A stretch of DNA of 64,000 nucleotides from Arcicella sp040387735 (lineage in GTDB: Bacteria; Bacteroidota; Bacteroidia; Cytophagales; Spirosomataceae). Under the pieces are notes generated by a model that worked only from the letters and a program-made list of their open reading frames with translations, searched no databases and was not told the DNA's origin. Numbering within the stretch: the first letter of the stretch is position 1; every line of letters starts with the position of its first letter. The position numbers and the translations under genes were made by a program. The stretch is from assembly GCA_040387735.1 (NCBI GenBank), contig JAZKDE010000018.1, forward strand, positions 62,001 through 126,000, in the 5' to 3' direction. This document shows positions 27,545-35,088 of this stretch, one piece after another.

Positions 27545-28135
27545 TTGGAAAACGAAAATACACAACCCAACAACAGAGATTTTATTCTTTCAAGTGCTTT
27601 AACATTGTTTTCTCAACGTGGGTTTAGTGCGGTATCAGTACGTGAAATAACCGAAATGGCCAAAATTTCAAAACCGACTTTGTATTATTACTTCGGGAAT
27701 AAGGAAGGTTTACTCAGAACAATAATTGCTGAAAATTTTGAGCCATTTCTTTCGGTTTTAGAAGCCGCATCGAGTTATCACGGAGATTTACCGCTTTCCT
27801 TGGATAAAGTGGTGGATGTTTATTTTAATTTCGCCGAAAAAAATCCTGTCTTTTATTGCTTGTTGCTGACCTTAGAAAATGCACCTTCCCAAAGTGAGGC
27901 TTACGAAGTCGTTGCTCCATTTTTAGACCGCCAATATCAATTATTGGAAACTTTGTTCGAGCAAGCAGTTGAAAATCACGGTAATATGGAAGGCCGAAAA
28001 CATTTATACGCTATGGGTTTGCTGAGTTTAATTCACTCGGTTATTGCTCGCTTTTACCGAAGTAAAGAGGAAAGTCTTTCTGCTCAACTCAAATTTGATA
28101 TTACACGACAATTTTCTTACGGGATTTATTCTTAA
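27545..28135 (+). CDS. TetR family transcriptional regulator
   Basis: A 196-residue TetR-type repressor starting with TTG; the only nearby ATG (27506) is out of frame and stops after six codons. The N-terminal helix-turn-helix reads FSQRGFSAVSVREITEMAK followed by ISKPTLYYYFGNKEGLL, the classic TetR recognition helix and following segment. The C-terminal half is a ligand-binding helical domain. A 12-bp-arm perfect inverted repeat (28264-28291) upstream of the GH13 gene is the obvious candidate operator, so this protein may control that gene. The ligand is unknown. The gene follows the phosphonate cluster by 85 bp. Confidence 0.88.
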   Translation: MENENTQPNNRDFILSSALTLFSQRGFSAVSVREITEMAKISKPTLYYYFGNKEGLLRTIIAENFEPFLSVLEAASSYHGDLPLSLDKVVDVYFNFAEKNPVFYCLLLTLENAPSQSEAYEVVAPFLDRQYQLLETLFEQAVENHGNMEGRKHLYAMGLLSLIHSVIARFYRSKEESLSAQLKFDITRQFSYGIYS

Positions 28136-28263
28136 AAATCCTTTTTGTGCTATCAAAGGTATTAAACTCCCGTTTATTCCATTTCATTCTTGCTCGTCTC
28201 ACAGAATTTTGAAAATATTTTGGACAAATAGGCGTATTATTTTTATTTGTTTTTACTTTTACA

Positions 28264-28291
28264 TTTATATACCTATCGGTAGGTATATAAA
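28264..28291. promoter_or_regulatory. Perfect palindrome, likely TetR operator for the GH13 gene
   Basis: Arms TTTATATACCTA (28264-28275) and TAGGTATATAAA (28280-28291) are perfectly complementary around TCGG. The site ends 11 bp before the GH13 start codon, so binding would block transcription or initiation. Confidence 0.6.
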
Positions 28292-28302
28292 ATAATATTT
28301 CA

Positions 28303-29667
28303 ATGAACTTAAACTCTTCGTGGTCATCCAAAGCAATATTTTATCATATTTATCCATTGGGACTGTGCGATGCACCTTCGTATCCTGATTATCACAACCC
28401 ACCCGTAGAAAGACTAAACAAACTTTTTGATTGGATTCCCTTTATCAAAAACTTGGGTTGTAATGCTTTGTATTTGGGACCTTTGTTCGAATCGAGCAAT
28501 CATGGGTATGATACCGCAGATTATTACCACGTTGATAAAAGGTTGGGGACTAATCAGACCTTGAAAAATTTCAGTAATCAACTGCGTCAAAATGATATAA
28601 AACTGGTATTCGATGGTGTTTTTAATCACGTGGGAAGGGATTTTTGGGCTTTCAGAGATTTGCAAATCCATGGAGAAAATTCACGATATAAAGATTGGTT
28701 TTTGGGAATTAATTTTAGTAGGAAAAGCCCTTTTGGAGATAATTTTACGTATGATTGTTGGAGTGGTCATTACAATTTGGTTAAACTTAATTTGAAAAAT
28801 GAAGAAGTTAAAAGTCATATATTTGGAGCGGTTGCCATGTGGATGGACGAATTTGGCATTGAAGGTATTCGTTTGGATGTTGCCGAAGTAATGGACAAGG
28901 GATTTTTGAAAGAATTGACTGATTTTTGTAAGAAAAAAAATCCCGATTTTTGGCTTTTGGGTGAAATGATTCACGGAGATTATAATCAATTGGCGAACCG
29001 TAACTTATTGGATTCAACCACGAATTATGAATCGTACAAAGGACTTTATTCGAGCCATAACGATGCCAATTACTTTGAAATTGCCTATTCTTTCAATCGA
29101 CAATTTGGGGAAAATGGTGTTTATAAGGATTTGCAATTATACAATTTTGTTGATAATCATGATGTTACCAGAATAGCCAGTATGCTTCAGAATGAAGCTC
29201 ATTTGTTTCCGCTGCACGCCCTTTTGTTCGGTATGCCGGGTATTCCTGCTATTTATTACGGAAGTGAAAGGGGACAAAAAGGGCACAAAATTGGGAATGA
29301 TGATGGTATTTTGCGTCCTTCTCTTGACATAATTCCAAATCATATTATTCCACCAATTTTCAATTTTATTCAAAAATTAGCCGCTATTCGTACTACCAAT
29401 ATTGCCATACAAATCGGAAAATATAAACAGTTATATTTGGCACACCAGCAATTTGCGTTTTTGAGATATACCGATGCTGAATTTAATATTATTGCGGTGA
29501 ATTCTTCTGCAAATCCAGTTTCTATAAAAATGTCAGTGAATTTACCCACGGGAAGTGTACTGAAAGATTTATTAGAACCTCAAAATACTGCTGTTGTTCA
29601 TCAAAATGAAATCATAATTCAAGATATTCCACCATTTGGAGCAAGAATTTTTGACCGTCAAAATTAA
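28303..29667 (+). CDS. GH13 alpha-amylase family glycoside hydrolase
   Basis: A 454-residue alpha-glucan-active enzyme of the cyclomaltodextrinase/neopullulanase kind. The four GH13 regions are visible: DGVFNHVG (I, about residue 103), GIRLDVAEV with the nucleophile Asp (II, about 192), LGEMIHGD with the acid/base Glu (III, about 226) and FVDNHDVTRI (IV, about 283). There is no signal peptide, so it is cytoplasmic and probably acts on imported maltooligosaccharides. There is no separate N-terminal CBM-like domain, unlike long neopullulanases. Control by the preceding TetR gene through the palindrome at 28264 is inferred. It ends at a strong terminator. Confidence 0.92.
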   Translation: MNLNSSWSSKAIFYHIYPLGLCDAPSYPDYHNPPVERLNKLFDWIPFIKNLGCNALYLGPLFESSNHGYDTADYYHVDKRLGTNQTLKNFSNQLRQNDIKLVFDGVFNHVGRDFWAFRDLQIHGENSRYKDWFLGINFSRKSPFGDNFTYDCWSGHYNLVKLNLKNEEVKSHIFGAVAMWMDEFGIEGIRLDVAEVMDKGFLKELTDFCKKKNPDFWLLGEMIHGDYNQLANRNLLDSTTNYESYKGLYSSHNDANYFEIAYSFNRQFGENGVYKDLQLYNFVDNHDVTRIASMLQNEAHLFPLHALLFGMPGIPAIYYGSERGQKGHKIGNDDGILRPSLDIIPNHIIPPIFNFIQKLAAIRTTNIAIQIGKYKQLYLAHQQFAFLRYTDAEFNIIAVNSSANPVSIKMSVNLPTGSVLKDLLEPQNTAVVHQNEIIIQDIPPFGARIFDRQN

Positions 29668-29679
29668 GTAAAATAAAAA

Positions 29680-29704
29680 GGGCGGGGCAAAACCCCGCCT
29701 TTTT
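29680..29704. terminator. Bidirectional terminator
   Basis: GGCGGGG and CCCCGCC (29681-29687, 29693-29699) around CAAAA, flanked by A and T runs (AAAAAG, TTTTTG). It separates the GH13 gene from the convergent phosphoesterase gene. Confidence 0.9.
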
Positions 29705-29752
29705 GTCTAAAAACCACTTTTTTCTATGACCAAATTCCAATTGTTCAGTATT

Positions 29753-30679
29753 TTAATAGCTAACGTATTGATTCGTAAAACTACCGTCATCGTACAAATC
29801 AATTATGGCGTAACCAGCTTCAGTATGTTGGTATTTCCCGAACCACCAACGTCCCGAAACTGCTCCATTACAACAATAAGAAACACCATTATAGTCAACT
29901 CTATCCGTCAGGTGAATATGTCCTGAAACGGCTAATTTTACGTTTTTATGGTCGTCAAATGTTTCGGCAATCTTTTTAGAATCCGTGTGCATCCAACTGC
30001 CAGGGACTTCCCAACGACCTTCTTTTTCTTTCATATTATCACCATCAAAAAATACGCAAGCTGCTAAAATTGGTATGTGCGAAATTATCATAGTGGGTTT
30101 ATTATCAGGCGTTTGCTTTAAATCTTTACGAAACCAATCTATTTGCTCATCGTCCAAATTGGCGGTGTACCAAGAGCCATCTTTCTTTTTCTGAACACTA
30201 TCCAACATCACAAAATGCCAATCTTTTTTATCGAAACTGTAAAAACGTTTATTTAACGTCATTTCGTCCATCGCCCACTTTTTACCGTCCTCAAAATTGC
30301 TGTAACTATCGCCTTCGCAACAAATATCATGATTGCCAACTCCGTGATAAATCGGTAATGAGTTTTCTGTTTGCAAAACCTCATTAAACAACTTCCACTG
30401 TTTCTGAACGTTTTCGTGTTTTCGTCGGTGAGCATCCATCACGCAATCACCCGAATTAATGATAAAATCAACCTTAATGTCTTGATTTTGAATATGATGT
30501 AAGCATTTTTCAAAACCTTTTGTTGCACCGATAAGTGGTTGAATGTGTACGTCCGTGATGTGAGCGATACGAAGAACTCGTTTGGGTGTGGTTGGTTTGG
30601 TATTCGCTTTTAAAAAACTTGGTAAGGTTAATCCGCCAGCAAGAAGTCCCGCTTGACGAAGTAAATCACGTCTTTGCAT
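29753..30679 (-). CDS. Tat-exported metallophosphoesterase
   Basis: A 308-residue calcineurin-like phosphoesterase. The N-terminus MQRRDLLRQAGLLAGGL is a twin-arginine signal, so it folds in the cytoplasm and works in the periplasm or on the surface. Metal motifs appear in order: AHITDVHIQP, INSGDCVMD, GVGNHDICC, ISHIPIL and VSGHIHLTDR. It probably cleaves phosphomonoesters or phosphodiesters outside the cytoplasm. A candidate PHO box at 30739-30755 lies 60 bp upstream and shares CTTTACAAAGCC with the phosphonatase-like promoter. It is monocistronic between a terminator and the ATP-grasp gene. Confidence 0.88.
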   Translation of the reverse strand: MQRRDLLRQAGLLAGGLTLPSFLKANTKPTTPKRVLRIAHITDVHIQPLIGATKGFEKCLHHIQNQDIKVDFIINSGDCVMDAHRRKHENVQKQWKLFNEVLQTENSLPIYHGVGNHDICCEGDSYSNFEDGKKWAMDEMTLNKRFYSFDKKDWHFVMLDSVQKKKDGSWYTANLDDEQIDWFRKDLKQTPDNKPTMIISHIPILAACVFFDGDNMKEKEGRWEVPGSWMHTDSKKIAETFDDHKNVKLAVSGHIHLTDRVDYNGVSYCCNGAVSGRWWFGKYQHTEAGYAIIDLYDDGSFTNQYVSY

Positions 30680-30738
30680 ATTTTAATAGTTTGGTTATGC
30701 AAAATTGTAAATTTATTGTAAGCTCTTGATTTTCTGTG

Positions 30739-30755
30739 AATTAAGGCTTTGTAAA
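30739..30755 (-). promoter_or_regulatory. Candidate PHO box upstream of the Tat phosphoesterase
   Basis: On the minus strand TTTACA (30755-30750), AAGCC, TTAATT (30744-30739): hexamers one 11-bp step apart. CTTTACAAAGCC is identical to the first part of the box at 25432. A -7-like TAAATTTA begins at 30715; spacing is looser than at the best sites. Confidence 0.5.
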
Positions 30756-30792
30756 GAATTTGATTGATTTATGACCAAATTGTGAAGAAGAT

Positions 30793-31737
30793 TTACGCAT
30801 TAGAAAATTGCCTTTTTTCGTTGGCAAAACTGTATGCGATTTTCATTCTTAATAAAATTCTGCGGAATAATTCGTGCAACTCAATTCCTTCGTTTTGAGC
30901 GATAAAAGGCAGAAAACTCCGAGCGTCTAAATTGGGCATTGTATTAATGTCCAAAATATATATTTCTCCCTGATGAATTCTGATATCAGTACGAGACATT
31001 CCTCTAATTTTCATGCTTTTATGAAGGCTTAAAACCTTTTGCATTATATCATTTTTTAAATCCTTATCCATAGCTGGATTCAATATTTTTTCGGTAGTTC
31101 CGTAAGCTTGTCCCGCAATGTAAATGTCACGGGCATCATCGGGACGAATTTCTAAAGGTGTCAAAGCCATATAGTCGGAGCCGTCTTCGGTTGGAATGAT
31201 ACCTACCGTAAATTCCCTTCCCGACAAATACGGTTGAATAATATAATCTTCCCTTTCCAATAATTCTTGGTACGGAATATTCGTTTTCTCGAAAACCATC
31301 ATGTTTAAATGTAAACTTCCCATGCGTGGTTTTACGATAAAACGTTCAAAAGAAGTATTTGGAATTTCACCTAATGAGAATATTGGAGGCGTTTTGATTG
31401 AAATTTTCTCGCAAATACTTGGAAGGTTCGTTTTATCTTTTGCCAAAATCTGAATCTCGTAAGGACTGGCGGTATGTTTAATTTCGTAACTATCCAACCA
31501 ATGAGCAATATCTGCTTGTCCTGCATCCCCAAAACCGTAACATACGTTAAAGACGATGTCAAACTGTTTTAAGAATTCGGCAAATTCAGTGGTAAAGCCC
31601 ACAAAATGAGTAACATAAGGATAATATCCTTCGGGTGTTGATTTTAGAAAATGGGCAATAGTACTGCCAAAAATATTTTCTTTCCACGGCGTAAAAGTAG
31701 AATCAGAATATAAGTAAATCAATTTCACGTTTGACAT
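30793..31737 (-). CDS. ATP-grasp ligase related to D-alanine-D-alanine ligase
   Basis: A 314-residue ATP-grasp protein. The N-terminal Rossmann-like part has FDIVFNVCYGFGDAGQ, which corresponds to the Ddl region around FxxxHGxxGE but lacks its His. The central part has ILAKDKTNLPSICEK and FIVKPRMGS (ATP Lys), with YIIQPYLSGREFTVGI. The C-terminal metal site reads IYILDINTMPNLDA (Asp-x-Asn type). It probably forms an amide or peptide bond, but the missing Ddl landmark argues against being the housekeeping D-Ala ligase. It is transcribed divergently from the PhoB-like regulator from a promoter with three 11-bp-spaced hexamers, so it may be a phosphate-responsive gene of unknown function. Confidence 0.78.
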   Translation of the reverse strand: MSNVKLIYLYSDSTFTPWKENIFGSTIAHFLKSTPEGYYPYVTHFVGFTTEFAEFLKQFDIVFNVCYGFGDAGQADIAHWLDSYEIKHTASPYEIQILAKDKTNLPSICEKISIKTPPIFSLGEIPNTSFERFIVKPRMGSLHLNMMVFEKTNIPYQELLEREDYIIQPYLSGREFTVGIIPTEDGSDYMALTPLEIRPDDARDIYIAGQAYGTTEKILNPAMDKDLKNDIMQKVLSLHKSMKIRGMSRTDIRIHQGEIYILDINTMPNLDARSFLPFIAQNEGIELHELFRRILLRMKIAYSFANEKRQFSNA

Positions 31738-31758
31738 ATCTTAGGGTTTTATAATTCC

Positions 31759-31804
31759 CAAAAATACCGAGGTAGTTTTATAATTATGGTTAAGCCAAAG
31801 TTAT
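31759..31804 (-). promoter_or_regulatory. Candidate PHO-box promoter of the ATP-grasp gene
   Basis: Minus strand: ATAACT (31804-31799), TTAACC (31793-31788), TATAAA (31782-31777), each 11 bp apart, then exactly 10 nt and TATTTTTG (31766-31759), a perfect TAnnTTTG -7 box. The geometry equals that at 25433-25489. Confidence 0.6.
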
Positions 31805-32001
31805 GGAAATATTAAATATGAGATTTTATAATATCATAAAGTCTTGTTAATCATTCGTTTACATACGTTTAGTTATTTTGTTGAAAAATTTAAACAACCA
31901 TTAGTATGAAAAATGTAAATAAATATCTGACTGCGTTTCAACGTAATTTTACTTGGTTTATGACTTCTATGTTTATCTCTTAATTGTATAGAAAACTAAT
32001 C

Positions 32002-32057
32002 ATTAAAGAAGCATAATATAGCCTTAACAAAGGGTTAACATTGCGAGCGTAAGTTTG
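32002..32057 (+). promoter_or_regulatory. Candidate PHO-box promoter of the response regulator
   Basis: Hexamers at exact 11-bp steps: ATTAAA 32002, ATAATA 32013, TTAACA 32024, TTAACA 32035. Nine nt later comes TAAGTTTG (32050-32057), a perfect TAnnTTTG -7 box, and the start codon is at 32089. This is the best-formed site of the set and suggests autoregulation. Confidence 0.68.
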
Positions 32058-32088
32058 GGACATAATTCAACTCAAACCGAAATTTATT

Positions 32089-32775
32089 ATGATTGACCTT
32101 TCACAGAAAATTTTATTAGTTGACGACGATCCAGACATTTTAGAACTTCTCGAATACAATCTTACTCGTGAAGGTTTTCAAATTAGAACGGCTGAAAACG
32201 GACTTAAAGGCGTAGAAATAGCCGAAGATTTTCTTCCTGATATGATTTTGATGGACATTATGATGCCCGTTATGGATGGAATTGAAGCTGGTAGAATCAT
32301 TAAACAACATCCTGTTCTTAAAAATACCTATTTGATTTTCTTGACGGCTCGGTCAGAAGAATATTCTGAAGTTGCTGCTTTTGAGATTGGTGCCAATGAT
32401 TATATCAATAAACCCGTAAAACCTCGTGCCTTAATTAGTAGAATTAAAGCGGTATTTCAACGTGGAAACTCGGAAAAGGAGGAGGATTCAAAAGTGGTTT
32501 TGGAAGATTTAACCATCAACCGTCAAAATTATACTATCTCAATTAAACAATCTTCTTGGACACTTCCCAAAAAAGAGTTTGACCTTTTGATGTTTTTTGT
32601 CAGCAATCCCAATCGTGTTTATACCCGTGATGAAATTCTCATTAATGTTTGGGACAGAGGTATTCACGTAACCGAACGAACGGTGGATGTGCATATTCGT
32701 AAAATTAGAGAAAAAATTGGTCAAGATTATATCCGAACTATCAAAGGAGTTGGCTATTTGTTTTCTCGTAATTAG
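32089..32775 (+). CDS. PhoB/OmpR family response regulator
   Basis: A 228-residue two-component regulator. The receiver has LLVDDDPDI (acid pocket), phosphoacceptor Asp in MILMDIMMPVMDG (about residue 55), Thr in IFLTARS and Lys in YINKPVKP. The winged helix covers about 130-226, with TLPKKEFDLLMFF, YTRDEIL, WDRGIHVTERTVDVHIRKIR and IRTIKGVGYLF. PhoB/PhoP relatives bind 11-bp direct repeats, exactly what lies in its own promoter and upstream of neighbouring phosphorus genes. No sensor kinase is adjacent, so the PhoR partner is elsewhere. That it is PhoB itself is inferred from this regulon-like context. Confidence 0.9.
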   Translation: MIDLSQKILLVDDDPDILELLEYNLTREGFQIRTAENGLKGVEIAEDFLPDMILMDIMMPVMDGIEAGRIIKQHPVLKNTYLIFLTARSEEYSEVAAFEIGANDYINKPVKPRALISRIKAVFQRGNSEKEEDSKVVLEDLTINRQNYTISIKQSSWTLPKKEFDLLMFFVSNPNRVYTRDEILINVWDRGIHVTERTVDVHIRKIREKIGQDYIRTIKGVGYLFSRN

Positions 32776-32801
32776 GTGATTTCCGTATCCCAAAACTTAA
32801 C

Positions 32802-32838
32802 TTAACAATCCTTTAATATTCTGGAAATCATAAGATTA
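32802..32838 (+). promoter_or_regulatory. Candidate PHO-box promoter of the PlcP-like gene
   Basis: TTAACA at 32802 and TTAATA at 32813 are 11 bp apart, followed after 12 nt by TAAGATTA (32831-32838), a weak -7 box. The first half aligns with CTTAACAA of the regulator promoter. Confidence 0.5.
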
Positions 32839-32852
32839 AAGTAAATGCTGAA

Positions 32853-32868
32853 ATTTGTTTAAACAAAT
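32853..32868. repeat. Perfect 16-bp palindrome before the PlcP-like gene
   Basis: ATTTGTTTAAACAAAT lies 30 bp upstream of the start codon, between the candidate promoter and the gene. It may be an operator for a dimeric regulator or be transcribed as a weak hairpin. Confidence 0.4.
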
Positions 32869-32897
32869 CCTTAAAAGGCAAAAGACTCAAGTCATCT

Positions 32898-33734
32898 ATG
32901 AAAACCATCAAACAATACAGAACGATTATCATTTCGGATGTACACTTGGGTTCAGAAGGTTCAAAGGCAAAAGAAGTAACTTCTTTTTTGAAATCGGTAA
33001 CCTGTGAGACACTCATTCTAAATGGTGATATTATTGATGGTTGGCAATTGAGAAAAGGTGGTTCTTGGAAGAAAAAGCACACGGCTTTTTTTCGAGTAAT
33101 CCTCAAAATGATTGAATATCAACACACGAAAGTCATTTATTTAAGAGGAAATCACGACGATTTTTTAGACCAAATTATTCCATTTTCGCTCGGAAAATCA
33201 TTTACTATTCAGCGTGATTATATTCTATCATCAGGGAATAAAAGGTTTTTGATAACCCACGGAGATATTTTTGATTCAGTTACTTCAAATCTTAAATGGT
33301 TGGCTTATTTGGGTGACGTTGGTTATACTTTTCTACTGACAATCAATAAGTTATATAATAATTATCGTTCTTGGAGAGGCTTGGCGTATTATTCTTTTTC
33401 TCAACGTATAAAGCAGAGAGTTAAAGAAGCGGTGAATTATGTCTCTGATTTTGAAGAAAAAATCACGGAACTGGCCAAAGCTAATCATTGCGAAGGAATT
33501 ATCTGTGGACACATTCATAAACCTGATATTCGGAAAATTAATGACATCATTTACATGAATTCGGGAGACTGGGTTGAGTCGCTCACGGCTTTGGTTGAAG
33601 ATTATGAGGGCAATTGGGAATTACTGTATTTTCTACGAGAAAATGAGTTTCCGATTATTGAAGACGAAACCGATGAATTGCCAGACGGTGAAGCTTTCAA
33701 CGCAGCAAGTAAGGTTTTTATGGGAGTCGTTTAG
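32898..33734 (+). CDS. plcP: PlcP-type metallophosphoesterase (phospholipase C for lipid remodelling)
   Basis: A 278-residue calcineurin-like enzyme. Metal residues: Asp14 and His16 (ISDVHLGSEG), Asp44 (NGDIIDGWQL), Asn85-His86 (RGNHDD), His121 (THGDIFD), His205 and His207 (CGHIHKPD). Such proteins are often called LpxH, but GDIIDGW, WLAYLGDVGY, the basic AVNYVSDFEEK helix and NSGDWVESLT match PlcP, which in rhizobia and marine bacteria hydrolyses membrane phospholipids to diacylglycerol under phosphate starvation. A glycosyltransferase follows, as in the rhizobial plcP-agt pair, and a PhoB-like regulator precedes it. No signal peptide is seen. PlcP is my preferred call, with LpxH-like activity the alternative. 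Confidence 0.78.
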   Translation: MKTIKQYRTIIISDVHLGSEGSKAKEVTSFLKSVTCETLILNGDIIDGWQLRKGGSWKKKHTAFFRVILKMIEYQHTKVIYLRGNHDDFLDQIIPFSLGKSFTIQRDYILSSGNKRFLITHGDIFDSVTSNLKWLAYLGDVGYTFLLTINKLYNNYRSWRGLAYYSFSQRIKQRVKEAVNYVSDFEEKITELAKANHCEGIICGHIHKPDIRKINDIIYMNSGDWVESLTALVEDYEGNWELLYFLRENEFPIIEDETDELPDGEAFNAASKVFMGVV

Positions 33735-33763
33735 CTTCAAGAAAATTAATCCCTTCATGAACC

Positions 33764-33798
33764 TTACTTAATGGTTAAAATTTAGTCGCCTAATTTAG
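33764..33798 (+). promoter_or_regulatory. Candidate PHO-box promoter of the glycosyltransferase gene
   Basis: TTACTT 33764 and TTAAAA 33775 are one 11-bp step apart, followed after 10 nt by TAATTTAG (33791-33798), a near -7 box. The whole block aligns without gaps to the site at 32022-32042. Confidence 0.45.
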
Positions 33799-33834
33799 AA
33801 ACTGAATTCCTTAACGGTTTAAAAAAATATAAAA

Positions 33835-35001
33835 ATGAGTAAATTCTTATTTGTAGTACAAGGTGAAGGACGTGGGCATCTCACGCAAGCCATCTCGCTT
33901 TTTGAAATGTTAACTTCGGCGGGACACCAAGTAGTTTCGGTCATGGTTGGGATGGACAATGAACGAAACCTTCCAACTTTTTTTCAAGAGAAAATTACCG
34001 TTGAAATAGATACATTTGCCGCTCCAAGTTTAGTTTATGGACAAACAAAAGCCGTAAAAGTTTGGGATACAATCAGTACACACTTCATGAAATTGAAGAA
34101 ATATCGGAATAGTGTGAAGTTTTTAGCTCAAAAAGTAGAACAACACCAACCCGATGTCATCATTAATTTTTACGATATGATTTGTGGTTTGTACGCTCAG
34201 TTTTATCGTCCAACTATTCCCGTAGTTTGCATCGGACACCAATATTTATTGTTGCACAAAGCATTCGTTTCGTTACCAAATAAGCAATTAGACCGCTTTT
34301 TATTGAATCTAAATACCCGTCTTACCTCTCTAAATTCAACCCGTAAATTGGCTTTATCATTCGTGGAAATGCCCGATGATAAAGCCAGCGGTATTGCAGT
34401 GACACCCCCACTTTTGCGTGATGAAGTAAAACAGTTATCACCAAGTTCTAAACCCTTTTTACTGGCTTATATCACACACCACAAATTAAGCGAAGACCTT
34501 ATTAACTGGCATTCAAACCACCGTGATGTCCAAATTCATTGTTTTTGGAATAACCGTGAATTCGCCGATGAATGGCAATTTCGAGAAAATTTAACTTTTC
34601 ATCAAGTCAATTCTGAAAAGTTTCTGAACATGATGCAAGAGTGTTCGGGTTTGGTTTGTACCGCAGGTTTTGAGTCTGTATGTGAGGCAATGTATCTTGG
34701 TAAACCGATTATGATGGTTCCCGTTCCAAATCATATCGAACAGGCAATCAATGCTTTAGATGGCGAAAGGGCAGGAGCTGGTATCGCAGATTCGGTTTTT
34801 GATTTGAGTCGTTTTATTGAATATTTACCCGTTCATCAAAACGTAAGTGAAAACTTTAAGGCTTGGCAAGGACAGACTTCTCAAATATTTTTAAAAAATT
34901 TGGAGGAAGTTGCTCAAAAAGAAGTGGAAATTTATGCAATGCCAAAAAGCAATACTAATTTTCCGAAATTCTTTCGTCGAGGTTTAGGATATAGATTTTA
35001 A
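33835..35001 (+). CDS. MurG/GT28-like glycosyltransferase, predicted glycolipid synthase
   Basis: A 388-residue GT-B-fold glycosyltransferase. The N-terminal lipid-acceptor loop reads VVQGEGRGHLTQA, the MurG/diacylglycerol-glucosyltransferase-type motif. The C-terminal donor site has GLVCTAGFESVCEAMYLGKPIM followed by PVPNHIEQAINA. No signal or membrane helix is seen, so it is a peripheral cytoplasmic enzyme. Its place just after the PlcP-like gene suggests that it glycosylates the diacylglycerol released by PlcP, replacing phospholipids with glycolipids when phosphate is scarce. The rhizobial partner Agt belongs to another GT family, so this would be an analogous pairing. Donor sugar unknown. 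Confidence 0.78.
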   Translation: MSKFLFVVQGEGRGHLTQAISLFEMLTSAGHQVVSVMVGMDNERNLPTFFQEKITVEIDTFAAPSLVYGQTKAVKVWDTISTHFMKLKKYRNSVKFLAQKVEQHQPDVIINFYDMICGLYAQFYRPTIPVVCIGHQYLLLHKAFVSLPNKQLDRFLLNLNTRLTSLNSTRKLALSFVEMPDDKASGIAVTPPLLRDEVKQLSPSSKPFLLAYITHHKLSEDLINWHSNHRDVQIHCFWNNREFADEWQFRENLTFHQVNSEKFLNMMQECSGLVCTAGFESVCEAMYLGKPIMMVPVPNHIEQAINALDGERAGAGIADSVFDLSRFIEYLPVHQNVSENFKAWQGQTSQIFLKNLEEVAQKEVEIYAMPKSNTNFPKFFRRGLGYRF

Positions 35002-35088
35002 GGTAACTTCTGAGAATAACGACGTAAACTTCCCGAAAATTGAACTAATTTTTGGCATTTTTTAAAATTTATCAAAATATAATTCTTT

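Larger units (their letters stand above)
31738..32088. other. Divergent intergenic region of the response regulator
   Basis: This 351-bp region holds two candidate PHO-box promoters (31759-31804 minus, 32002-32057 plus). Between them lies a possible 25-codon ORF at 31906-31983 (+) without recognisable similarity. I see no RNA gene. Confidence 0.5.

Noticed and set aside
32898..33734. LpxH (UDP-2,3-diacylglucosamine hydrolase)
   Set aside because: The motif set and the adjacent glycosyltransferase and PhoB-like regulator fit PlcP better; LpxH remains an alternative.
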